A program made the position numbers and the translations under genes. Shown here piece by piece: positions 54,772 through 61,599 of a DNA stretch of 64,000 nucleotides. This DNA is from a virus. The stretch covers positions 62,001 to 126,000 of the IMG/VR virus record IMGVR_UViG_3300025732_000020. The stretch is one strand, 5' to 3'. A model generated the notes under the pieces. That model had not been told where the DNA came from and searched no databases. It was given only the letters and a program-made list of their open reading frames with translations. Every line of letters begins with the position of its first letter. The stretch's first letter is position 1.

Positions 54772-55299
54772 ATGGATAATGAGTTAAGAGTACCAGATGG
54801 CTGGGGAGTGGCAGAATATGCCGAGCCTGGTAAAGACACCGGTAAAACAAATAAAAATGTTGAGTTAGTCTCGCCTGGTCCACAGTCTGGCGAAGATGAT
54901 TACCATTCCCAATATGTCGATCCAGAAGGGAAATTCGGTGCTGCTAAAACAGAAAGAGGATCTTCTGACCATTGCTCCTATGGCGGAGAAGAGGCTAATC
55001 AACAAGAACCTGAAGGTTCCCAACCTTATGACGTAGGTCAACTCCATCTAGAAGATAAAGAGGTAGTTGTTGAGGATGGTAGACAGAGAGGTTACCACTA
55101 CTACCTCGTGACCCATCCCGACGAGGAGTACTTCTATTCCGTGATTCCCAAACTCCGTGGCAACAAGGAGACCTATAAGAGTCCTCGTAAATCAACCCGT
55201 AAAGAGGCCCTAGAAGCTGCCTATAAGGTTCTTAATGTAACTCTTCCCGCTTCTATTTCAGATCAGATGCATTACGTGTATCCCGAGTCAGAAATCTGA
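54772..55299 (+). CDS. Hypothetical protein (175 aa)
   Basis: The first 100 residues are polar, acidic and low in hydrophobic residues (DDYHSQYVDPEGKFGAAKTE), so probably disordered. The C-terminal part (GYHYYLVTHPDEEYFYSVIP followed by KSPRKSTRKEALEAAYKVLN) looks like a small folded domain with a basic helix. No family is recognised. It is followed by the nrdB promoter, which overlaps its stop codon. Confidence 0.6.
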   Translation: MDNELRVPDGWGVAEYAEPGKDTGKTNKNVELVSPGPQSGEDDYHSQYVDPEGKFGAAKTERGSSDHCSYGGEEANQQEPEGSQPYDVGQLHLEDKEVVVEDGRQRGYHYYLVTHPDEEYFYSVIPKLRGNKETYKSPRKSTRKEALEAAYKVLNVTLPASISDQMHYVYPESEI

Positions 55300-55305
55300 T
55301 ATAAT
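55297..55305 (+). promoter_or_regulatory. Extended -10 promoter of nrdB
   Basis: TGATATAAT, a perfect extended -10, overlaps the TGA stop of the upstream gene. The nrdB ATG is 35 bases downstream. No convincing -35 is seen. Confidence 0.65.
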
Positions 55306-55340
55306 AAAATTCTTTTTCAATCTCACTCAAACCGCCAATC

Positions 55341-56336
55341 ATGTCCAGTATCCTAGAGCACAATAAAATGATCTTCAAGAAGGACTCTGGGTTTGATTTC
55401 CCAGAATTCTATGACTACTATGAGCGGACCGTGGCTAGTGTCTGGAGGCATCAAGAAGTTGCCATGGAATCAGACCTTCGTGACTGGCAATTTAACTCCA
55501 CGCCTGATGAGCGGGCTGTGATCGCTGGGATTCTTAAAGGGTTCGTTAGTGCTGAGCTAGGTATTGGGTGTTATTGGGCTGATGAGGTATGCCGCATCTT
55601 CCCTAAACCTGAGATCCAGGCAATGGCTAAAGCATTCTCTTTCTTTGAGACAATCCATGCTGCCGCCTACTCCTACCTCAATGATGTCCTCGGCCTCAAG
55701 GAGTATGAGGAGTTCATCAACGATCCTGTCGCCTGCTCAAAGATCGATACATTTTTTTCCAAGTATCCAGACAAGGTGTCCCTTGCTGTTTTCTCTGGAG
55801 CAGGAGAAGGCGTAAGTCTATTTAGTTCATTTGCTGTGCTCCTCAGCTTCAATAAAGATGGCCGGTACAAAGGTCTTGCCCAGATCATCTCATGGAGCGC
55901 TATCGATGAGCAGACTCACTCTGAGGCAGGTTGCCAACTCTTCAAGAGACTCGTGGAGGAAACCGGACTTTCCGACGCTGACCGTCAGGCGATCTATGAA
56001 GGTTTCCAACTCGTAGTTGACAAAGAATCGTCCTTTATTGACCATATTTTTAATTCAGCAAATATCTCCTCAATCGATGCTGAGGAGTTGAAAGCTTATA
56101 TTAAGAACAGAGCAAACGAACGCCTACTTCTCCTCGGCCTTGACCAGATGTTCAAACTAACCACCGAAGAACTTACAAAGGCAAAATCAATTTCCTCTTG
56201 GTTTGATCCGATGGTCAAAGGGGCAAGTAGTACGGACTTCTTTGCTGCTTCTAAAGATGGTGCTAACTACGTTGCCAAAGTCTCTCAAGATTTTATGGCT
56301 GTAGATCTTTCCGCCTTGGACCTCGTTCTTGCCTAA
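55341..56336 (+). CDS. nrdB: Ribonucleotide reductase small (beta) subunit, class I
   Basis: The 331-residue protein has all six metal ligands of a class I radical subunit: E72 (AELGIGCYW), E103 and H106 (FFETIHAAAY), E156 (GAGEGVSLF), E190 and H193 (IDEQTHSEAG). The spacing E72-E103 (31) and E156-E190 (34) equals that of E. coli. The radical tyrosine position is Y110. The first ligand is Glu, where class Ia and Ib enzymes have Asp, as in the Ic type and, as I recall, the manganese Id type. It pairs with the nrdA gene 1.6 kb downstream to make deoxynucleotides for phage DNA. The two are separated by small genes and two homing endonucleases. Confidence 0.92.
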   Translation: MSSILEHNKMIFKKDSGFDFPEFYDYYERTVASVWRHQEVAMESDLRDWQFNSTPDERAVIAGILKGFVSAELGIGCYWADEVCRIFPKPEIQAMAKAFSFFETIHAAAYSYLNDVLGLKEYEEFINDPVACSKIDTFFSKYPDKVSLAVFSGAGEGVSLFSSFAVLLSFNKDGRYKGLAQIISWSAIDEQTHSEAGCQLFKRLVEETGLSDADRQAIYEGFQLVVDKESSFIDHIFNSANISSIDAEELKAYIKNRANERLLLLGLDQMFKLTTEELTKAKSISSWFDPMVKGASSTDFFAASKDGANYVAKVSQDFMAVDLSALDLVLA

Positions 56337-56339
56337 CAG

Positions 56340-56495
56340 ATGATCAAAGAACCAATCTGCATTAAAGGCCACTGGGTAGTTGAGCTATCTGACGGTTATC
56401 AGATCAAATTCAATGATGGTGAAACTGCCCAAGATTTTTATCTACTAAACAAAGCTAGAGAAGAACAAACTCATGGCAATACATCCGAATCCTGA
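56340..56495 (+). CDS. Small protein after nrdB (51 aa)
   Basis: The sequence begins MIKEPICIKGHWVVELSDGY and reads QIKFNDGETAQDFYLLNKAR further on, a compact beta-then-helix pattern that looks like a folded small domain. The start is three bases after the nrdB stop, and the end overlaps the next gene by 23 bases. No family is recognised. Confidence 0.55.
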   Translation: MIKEPICIKGHWVVELSDGYQIKFNDGETAQDFYLLNKAREEQTHGNTSES

Positions 56496-56679
56496 TAGAA
56501 GTGACGTCTTGATGGCGAGGGATCATGGCACAATGTGCCTTATCACTGACCCTAAAGCCGACAAGTATCTTCGCAGAACCAGAACGTCCAAAGTAACCAC
56601 TCCACCAGAAGACAGATACTCCCGCCCATGTGGTGGTAAGGGCGGTTTTGATGATTATTGCGAAAGGATGGCGGAATAA
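56473..56679 (+). CDS. Small protein of unknown function (68 aa)
   Basis: The sequence begins MAIHPNPDRSDVLMARDHGT and is polar and basic, ending CGGKGGFDDYCERMAE. No domain is recognised. It overlaps the previous gene by 23 bases, and its stop shares a base with the ATG of the homing endonuclease gene (TAATG). The compact packing supports a real gene. Confidence 0.5.
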   Translation: MAIHPNPDRSDVLMARDHGTMCLITDPKADKYLRRTRTSKVTTPPEDRYSRPCGGKGGFDDYCERMAE

Positions 56680-57419
56680 TGTACCATTTTGTGTATCTTT
56701 CTTTTGAAGATTCAAAAGGTGGAAGAAATTATATAGGTAAAAGAAGTTGCTTAAACCCCTATGACAATTATTTAGGGTCTTTTTCAGACACGTCTTTTAA
56801 TCCAACAAATAAAATTATCCTATCCTATTATAAGACCGCTGAAGAAGCAATAAAAGGAGAGATTCAATGGCAAAGAGTTTTTAGAGTAAAAGATGATTCA
56901 AATTTTGCTAATCAGGTATATCAGACCGATGTAAAATTTGATTGTACTGGCAGAAAACATAGCGAAAAAACTAAATTAAAAATGTCTATCTCTCAAAGAG
57001 AATGCCAAAATAGGCATGATGTTAAAATTAAAAAAAGTGAAAATATAAGAAAAGCGTTAAAGAATGAAGAGATAAAATTAAATCACTCATCTCAGATGAA
57101 GAGAATAGGAAAACAAAAGGAGTCTCAACTTAAAAAGTCTATCTCTTTAAAGAAATTGAATGGTGCAGTCCATTCACGTAATGAATGGAAAGTAAGACAA
57201 AGTATTTCTCAGGTGAAAAGTCAAAATGATCCTGTTACAAAAGAATTAAAATCTAGAAGAATAAAAGAGGCAATGCAAAGTGAGCAAGTAAAAGATAAAC
57301 TAAGAAGTAGAAAAAATCCTCAAAAGGGAAAGATATGGGTAAATGACGGATGCAATTCTTTAATGGTTTTTCCAAATGAGGTACCTGAAGGATATAAGAG
57401 AGGGAGGTCTAAAAAATGA
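56679..57419 (+). CDS. GIY-YIG homing endonuclease (Seg-like)
   Basis: The N-terminus MYHFVYLSFEDSKGGRNYIG is a GIY-YIG nuclease start, with FVY and YIG motifs 15 residues apart. It is followed by NPYDNYLGSF and an internal GRKHSEKTKLKMSISQR, a NUMOD3-like DNA-binding helix. The C-terminal WVNDGCNSLMVF...GYKRGRSKK matches the short tail of T4 Seg-type enzymes. The gene is much richer in A and lysine than its neighbours. It likely cuts phage DNA lacking it and spreads into the nrd region. I chose the ATG at 56679, which overlaps the previous stop. Confidence 0.82.
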   Translation: MYHFVYLSFEDSKGGRNYIGKRSCLNPYDNYLGSFSDTSFNPTNKIILSYYKTAEEAIKGEIQWQRVFRVKDDSNFANQVYQTDVKFDCTGRKHSEKTKLKMSISQRECQNRHDVKIKKSENIRKALKNEEIKLNHSSQMKRIGKQKESQLKKSISLKKLNGAVHSRNEWKVRQSISQVKSQNDPVTKELKSRRIKEAMQSEQVKDKLRSRKNPQKGKIWVNDGCNSLMVFPNEVPEGYKRGRSKK

Positions 57420-57838
57420 GAGATGGCATGAATAATTTTCGTACCCCTGATGGGTGGAGGGTTAGAGGAAGGGAACAAGGAGGAAGAGATTTTTCTGACT
57501 CAAAAGAAGTCTGGAAGCAATGGCGTAGTTCCCCTTACGAGGTAAGTAATACTGGAAAGGTAAGAAGAAAGGGAAGTAACGAGGTCCGTAAACCAAGAGA
57601 CGATGACCGCAAACACCAGAGAGTGAATCTCACCTGGGATGGAAATAGAGAAGAACCACCTTTACACCAGATGGTTATGGAACTTTTTGGTCCTCCTAAG
57701 CCCAAGGGTGAACATATAGTCATCTTACATAAAGATAATGATGGGACTAATAATGCCATCTCAAATCTCAAATGGGGAACTAGGTCGGAGAACGTCCAAC
57801 AAGCCCACGATGATGGACTGATTAAAAAGTCAAAATAA
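57416..57838 (+). CDS. HNH endonuclease with NUMOD4 motif
   Basis: The protein has a NUMOD4-type stretch WKQWRSSPYEVSNTGKVRRK at residues ~31-50 and an HNH_3-type core: LHQMVMELFGPPKPKGEHIV followed by LHKDNDGTNNAISNLKWGTR and SENVQQA. These are typical of phage homing endonucleases. The start overlaps the stop of the GIY-YIG gene by four bases (ATGA). Two unrelated homing nucleases in tandem between nrdB and nrdA show that this is a hot spot for such genes. Confidence 0.85.
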   Translation: MRDGMNNFRTPDGWRVRGREQGGRDFSDSKEVWKQWRSSPYEVSNTGKVRRKGSNEVRKPRDDDRKHQRVNLTWDGNREEPPLHQMVMELFGPPKPKGEHIVILHKDNDGTNNAISNLKWGTRSENVQQAHDDGLIKKSK

Positions 57839-57853
57839 AAACTCAATAACAAC

Positions 57854-57896
57854 CTAACCTAACAACCTAGTAACATTACCGTTACTGTTGGGTTAG
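57854..57896 (+). other. Hairpin between HNH gene and nrdA
   Basis: CTAACC pairs with GGTTAG and GTAAC with GTTAC around an ATTACC loop, with an internal loop between the stems. It is followed by TTTGC, so it could be a weak terminator for the endonuclease transcript. Confidence 0.45.
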
Positions 57897-57910
57897 TTTG
57901 CTATGCTCCA

Positions 57911-57919
57911 TGATAAAAT
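57911..57919 (+). promoter_or_regulatory. Extended -10 promoter of nrdA
   Basis: TGATAAAAT lies 20 bases before the ATG at 57940, matching the TGATATAAT and TGATAGAAT boxes at other metabolic genes. No clear -35. Confidence 0.5.
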
Positions 57920-57939
57920 AAACTACCAACTCTGATAAA

Positions 57940-59856
57940 ATGCCTGAACTTCAAGTACCGGAATGGATGAGCAAGGAAGCCGTGGATACCCTTTCACGTG
58001 GATATCTCTATCAAGGTGAGACTCCTCGTGGGATGTATGAGAGGGTCTCCCATCAAGCTGCCAAACTTCTCAACTATCCTGAGATCTCCCAAGATATTTT
58101 TGAGATGCTTTGGAAGGGATTCTTGGGTCTAGCCACCCCAGTAGCAAGCAATTTCGGTACTTCACGAGGGCTGCCCATCAGTTGCTACTCAAACCACCTC
58201 TCTGATTCTGTCCCATCCATTTACTCCCATCTCAAAGAATCCGCAGCACTCTCTCAACATGGAGGTGGAGTAGGAACTTACTTTGGGGACATTCGTCCCG
58301 CTGGAGCGCCTATTTCCTCTGGAGGTAAGAGTACTGGCATTGTGCCTTGGATGAGACAGTATGACCAATGTGCCTCTGTTGTCTCTCAAGGCGGTGTGAG
58401 ACGTGGCAGTTTTGCACTCTACCTCCCCATTGACCACCCCGACCTGCCTGAAGTACTGCGTTCTAAAGACCACTCGCAAGGTGACCCACGCGATTTTATT
58501 GATAGTAACATCGCTGTAACCATCTCTGATGAGTGGGTGGAGAGTATGATCCGTGGGGATAGGGATAAGCAAAAGATTTTTGGCGAGGTACTTAAAGCTA
58601 GAATGATTAGCGGGTCCCCTTACATGATCTTTATTGATAATGCCAATCGTGCCAATCCAGAGTGCTATACGCAACGTGGACTTAGTGTAAAACTTAGCAA
58701 TCTCTGCTCTGAGATCTTCCTTCATACCGATGAGAACCATACCTTCGTCTGTGTACTTTCCTCACTGAATCTCTCGCGTTGGGAGGAGTGGAAAGATTGG
58801 ACAGGTCCAGCAACTGGCAAAACTGCCCCTGAACTGGCTGTATACCTCCTCGATGCTGTCGTTGAAGAATTCTGCCACAAGGCCGAACGTCTCACGTCTC
58901 TTGGAAGAGCCGTACGCTTCGCCCGTAAATCCCGTGCTCTGGGCCTTGGGACCATGGGTCTTCATGCTCTTTATCAGTCTAAAGATCTACCCTTTGCATC
59001 TGAAACCGCTCGTTCTTTGAACATCGAAGTCCACGAGTTCATCAAAGAAAAAGCAACTAAAGCCTCTAAAGATATGGCTGCCACTTATGGCGAGCCTGAA
59101 TGGTGCCAAGGTACTGGCCTCCGTCATACCCACCTCATGGCTATTGCTCCAACCAAATCTAACTCTGTGATCTGTGGGGCTGGAAGTGAAGGTATCGAAC
59201 CCATCGATGCCAACTATTATGTTGCTAAGCAAGCTAAGGGCACTTTTGTTCGTAAAAACAAGTACCTCGTTGAGTATCTTGAATCGATTGGCCGTAATAC
59301 CGAGGAGACCTGGGAGTCAATTCTAGAATTCCGTGGATCGGTGCAACATCTAGACTTCCTTGATGATTATCACAAGGATGTATTTAAGACTGCACGGGAG
59401 ATTGACCAGTTTGAATTGATTAAACAAGCATCCGATCGCCAAAAATTTGTCTGCCAAGGGCAATCAATTAATCTCTTTGTTGATCCCGAAGCCTCTCCTG
59501 ATTATCTTTTCAGACTCCACCTCAGTGCATGGAAAGGAGGACTCAAGTCCCTTTACTATCTCAAGAGTAGTTCTCTTCTTGTAAAGCGTAAAAAGCTTGA
59601 GACTTCATCTAAAACCGCGAAGATCATCACCAAGGAAACCTGTCCATACTGCGTCATGGCAAAATCCCTTCTCAGGTCGAAAGATTACAAGATTGAAGAG
59701 ATTGACCGATCTGAAGTTCCAGACTCAGAGTTTCCTTACCGCACTGTTCCTCAGATCTGGATTAATGGACACCACATCGGAGGATATAATGAACTGGCAG
59801 AAAAGATCGGTACTCCCGAAAAACAATATGGTGAATGTGCTGCCTGCGAGGGTTGA
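57940..59856 (+). CDS. nrdA: Ribonucleotide reductase large (alpha) subunit with built-in glutaredoxin
   Basis: This 638-residue class I catalytic subunit lacks the N-terminal ATP-cone. The redox pair is C82 (GLPISCYS) and C271 (FVCVLSSLN). The thiyl-radical cysteine is C256 in SNLCSE, with N254 and E258. The radical-transfer tyrosines are Y539-Y540 (LKSLYYL). Residues ~558-626 are a glutaredoxin: ITKETCPYCVMAKSLL (C568, C571), RTVPQIWING and HHIGGYNEL. After it comes the C-terminal CAAC (C633, C636), the swinging tail that normally ends NrdA. So a glutaredoxin sits between the core and its tail, which should deliver electrons within one chain. It converts ribonucleotides to deoxynucleotides together with NrdB. 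Confidence 0.95.
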   Translation: MPELQVPEWMSKEAVDTLSRGYLYQGETPRGMYERVSHQAAKLLNYPEISQDIFEMLWKGFLGLATPVASNFGTSRGLPISCYSNHLSDSVPSIYSHLKESAALSQHGGGVGTYFGDIRPAGAPISSGGKSTGIVPWMRQYDQCASVVSQGGVRRGSFALYLPIDHPDLPEVLRSKDHSQGDPRDFIDSNIAVTISDEWVESMIRGDRDKQKIFGEVLKARMISGSPYMIFIDNANRANPECYTQRGLSVKLSNLCSEIFLHTDENHTFVCVLSSLNLSRWEEWKDWTGPATGKTAPELAVYLLDAVVEEFCHKAERLTSLGRAVRFARKSRALGLGTMGLHALYQSKDLPFASETARSLNIEVHEFIKEKATKASKDMAATYGEPEWCQGTGLRHTHLMAIAPTKSNSVICGAGSEGIEPIDANYYVAKQAKGTFVRKNKYLVEYLESIGRNTEETWESILEFRGSVQHLDFLDDYHKDVFKTAREIDQFELIKQASDRQKFVCQGQSINLFVDPEASPDYLFRLHLSAWKGGLKSLYYLKSSSLLVKRKKLETSSKTAKIITKETCPYCVMAKSLLRSKDYKIEEIDRSEVPDSEFPYRTVPQIWINGHHIGGYNELAEKIGTPEKQYGECAACEG

Positions 59857-59881
59857 TCTCACGCCCAATCCGTGATAGAAT
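59853..59881 (+). promoter_or_regulatory. Sigma-70 promoter for the pyrophosphohydrolase gene
   Basis: TTGATC (-35, overlapping the nrdA stop) and TAGAAT (-10) are spaced by exactly 17 bases, with TG before the -10. It resembles the box at 53683 in sequence and in the CAAGT that follows. This is the best sigma-70 match in the window. Confidence 0.75.
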
Positions 59882-59912
59882 CTACAAGTAAACATTGTTC
59901 CTAATCAGTTCC

Positions 59913-60368
59913 ATGAATTTCGACTATTCTCAGTTCATCAATGAAGGCTATGCTTCTCAGCAAAAATACGCAAAAGCTGCTGGTCAACCCGGCCCACTTG
60001 ATGAAAATCTCTCTCGGGAAGATCGCCACGCGAAAGTAATCGAGTACATGGGACATCTTATCGAAGAAACAATCGAGGCTCGGGTATATGTCCCTCGCCG
60101 AAGCTGGAAGAATAACGAGCCTTCTTTCCTCGACTCCGACAAGAACCGTGAGGAGTTTATCGCTGAGATGTTTGATATCCTTCTCTTCCACCGAGCAGCA
60201 CTTGCATATGCTGGCGTAAGTGGCGAAGAATTTGCAGAAATTGCCGCTAAGAAAATGAATTACAACTCCAAGCGAAAAGACCACAACGTTAATGGTACTG
60301 AGGAGGCTTCGCAGAATCCCACCGAAGAACTGCAGGGTAATTGCAAATCCGCTGATTTCAATGGCTAA
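59913..60368 (+). CDS. All-alpha NTP pyrophosphohydrolase (MazG / dUTPase-like)
   Basis: The 151-residue protein has the motif pattern of all-alpha NTP pyrophosphatases: HLIEETIEAR (E51, E52, E55) and EEFIAEMFDILLF (E81, E85, D88), which bind the metal ions that hydrolyse the nucleotide. MazG and dimeric dUTPases share this. In a phage it would clean up dUTP, or change nucleotide pools. The helix between the two motifs is extended (RSWKNNEPSFLD), as in dimeric dUTPases. I chose the ATG at 59913 over a TTG at 59895. It overlaps the next gene by eight bases. Confidence 0.72.
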   Translation: MNFDYSQFINEGYASQQKYAKAAGQPGPLDENLSREDRHAKVIEYMGHLIEETIEARVYVPRRSWKNNEPSFLDSDKNREEFIAEMFDILLFHRAALAYAGVSGEEFAEIAAKKMNYNSKRKDHNVNGTEEASQNPTEELQGNCKSADFNG

Positions 60369-60525
60369 AGATTACAGGGCATTTGGCGAAACCAAGTGCC
60401 ATTTCTGTGACGGGAGAGGATTTATAATCCTCCAACAATCAACTCTGGAGGGTAAAATCCTCCCTAACCACGTAGAAGAATGTGAGCGATGCAATGGACA
60501 AGGATTTTTTAAGCAAGATAGCTAA
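60361..60525 (+). CDS. Small zinc-finger protein (DnaJ-like CxxCxGxG)
   Basis: The 54-residue protein has two half-sites, CHFCDGRG and CERCNGQG, about 27 residues apart. This is the pattern of one DnaJ-type zinc module. It would bind one zinc ion. The ATG lies inside the end of the previous gene and the end overlaps the HNH gene, so all three are coupled. The function is unknown. Confidence 0.7.
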   Translation: MAKDYRAFGETKCHFCDGRGFIILQQSTLEGKILPNHVEECERCNGQGFFKQDS

Positions 60526-60979
60526 AGGACAGATCCTTGTCCTTAACGCAACTTACGAACCAATAAACATAACCTCATGGAAGAGGGCATTTGTTCTCCT
60601 TTTAAAGGAAAAAGCACAACTTGTTAATCACAGAGTAATCAGACTTCTTGAATATATCAAGATTCCTTTTACAAAATTAAAAAACAACAAACCAACTAGA
60701 AGTGCTATTTATCAACGAGACGGACACAAATGCCAATACTGTGGATCCACTCGTAAACTGACCATCGATCACATCATTCCTAAGTCTAAAGGTGGTACAG
60801 ACTCATGGGATAATTTAGTTGTTGCTTGCTCTTCTTGTAATATTAGGAAAAGTGATAAGTATCTAGAGCATACCGGAATGAAACTTATTCGTAGGCCTGT
60901 TCAACCACGTACTCACCTAGATATTGCCATAACTCAGACAAATATGGCAGAGTGGAAAGAGTTTTGCTTTATGGCTTAA
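60494..60979 (+). CDS. HNH endonuclease of cyanobacterial type
   Basis: The sequence ILVLNATYEPINITSWKRAF, then RSAIYQRDGHKCQYCGSTRK, LTIDHIIPKSKGG and CSSCNIRKSDKYLEH, follows the HNH family common in cyanobacteria and their phages, with two CxxC zinc sites and the catalytic DH in the middle. It may cut DNA or assist packaging; many phages have an HNH protein near terminase, but this one is far away. The ATG at 60494 is used; a GTG at 60482 in the same frame is possible. It overlaps the zinc-finger gene by 32 bases. Confidence 0.8.
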   Translation: MDKDFLSKIAKGQILVLNATYEPINITSWKRAFVLLLKEKAQLVNHRVIRLLEYIKIPFTKLKNNKPTRSAIYQRDGHKCQYCGSTRKLTIDHIIPKSKGGTDSWDNLVVACSSCNIRKSDKYLEHTGMKLIRRPVQPRTHLDIAITQTNMAEWKEFCFMA

Positions 60980-60981
60980 TA

Positions 60982-60989
60982 GATTAAAG
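60982..60989 (+). promoter_or_regulatory. Variant GATTAAAG motif before terminator
   Basis: GATTAAAG lies 43 bases before the ATG at 61033, but a strong terminator follows at once, so this copy may not drive the gene. Confidence 0.3.
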
Positions 60990-60993
60990 TTCG

Positions 60994-61023
60994 GAGGGAG
61001 GAGGAATCTTCCCTCTTTTTTTT
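60994..61023 (+). terminator. Strong rho-independent terminator
   Basis: Nine pairs (GAGGGAGGA with TCTTCCCTC, one G-U) close a GGAA tetraloop, followed by eight Ts. It ends the nrdA-to-HNH run of genes. Confidence 0.9.
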
Positions 61024-61032
61024 ATTGTAGTA

Positions 61033-61599
61033 ATGGACTTTTACTTCTCGTTTGGCAAAAAGAGACCTTCGGAAAAATCGACGGTTATCTCCGCTGCATT
61101 TATCTGGGGTATTTTAGAAGTAATTATTGACCCTCTACTTGATTTTATTAATCGTAGAGTATTGAATAAAATAAAAGGAGAGGAATTAAAACGGGTATTT
61201 GACGAGTTGGATATTTTCTGGCTTAGAAATGGTTTGAATAAAGACTACTCTGAGTCTGAAGTAAGACTAATCATCTCTATGTTTTTAAGAGCTATAAAAG
61301 ACGACCATCTGTCCCGTAAGGAACTCTTAACTCTTGTTGACTTTGTTCAGAGAAAGTGGTCGTCCTCTGAGGCATTACAAAAAACATTTACCCAGGTCGA
61401 TGAAGTTATAGAAGCTAGAGTAGAAGCAACTGTAGACCAAGCCATAGAACTCTATGAAAAGAAATATATGGAAAAGCCACAAACCCCAGAGGAATTTGTG
61501 GTCAGTACTGCCGAGATTATCTTTCATGAGCCAGATGGTAGCACGGCTCAAGAGTTACTCGGTGGGATGATAGAAATTAAGAGTAGAATTATTTACTAA
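61033..61599 (+). CDS. Hypothetical protein with one hydrophobic segment (188 aa)
   Basis: The N-terminus is MDFYFSFGKKRPSEKSTVIS and a hydrophobic stretch (VISAAFIWGILEVIIDPLLDF) spans residues ~18-38, possibly a membrane helix, though it contains charged residues. The rest is helical and charged (KELLTLVDFVQRKW, VDEVIEARVEATVDQAIELY). No family is recognised. It converges with the methyltransferase gene with a four-base overlap. It is only 10 bases from the strong terminator before it. Confidence 0.55.
   Translation: MDFYFSFGKKRPSEKSTVISAAFIWGILEVIIDPLLDFINRRVLNKIKGEELKRVFDELDIFWLRNGLNKDYSESEVRLIISMFLRAIKDDHLSRKELLTLVDFVQRKWSSSEALQKTFTQVDEVIEARVEATVDQAIELYEKKYMEKPQTPEEFVVSTAEIIFHEPDGSTAQELLGGMIEIKSRIIY

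Noticed and set aside
60292-60360. Longer N-terminus for the zinc-finger protein
   Set aside because: The extension overlaps the pyrophosphohydrolase gene in another frame and lacks an ATG. The ATG at 60361 fits the usual short overlap.
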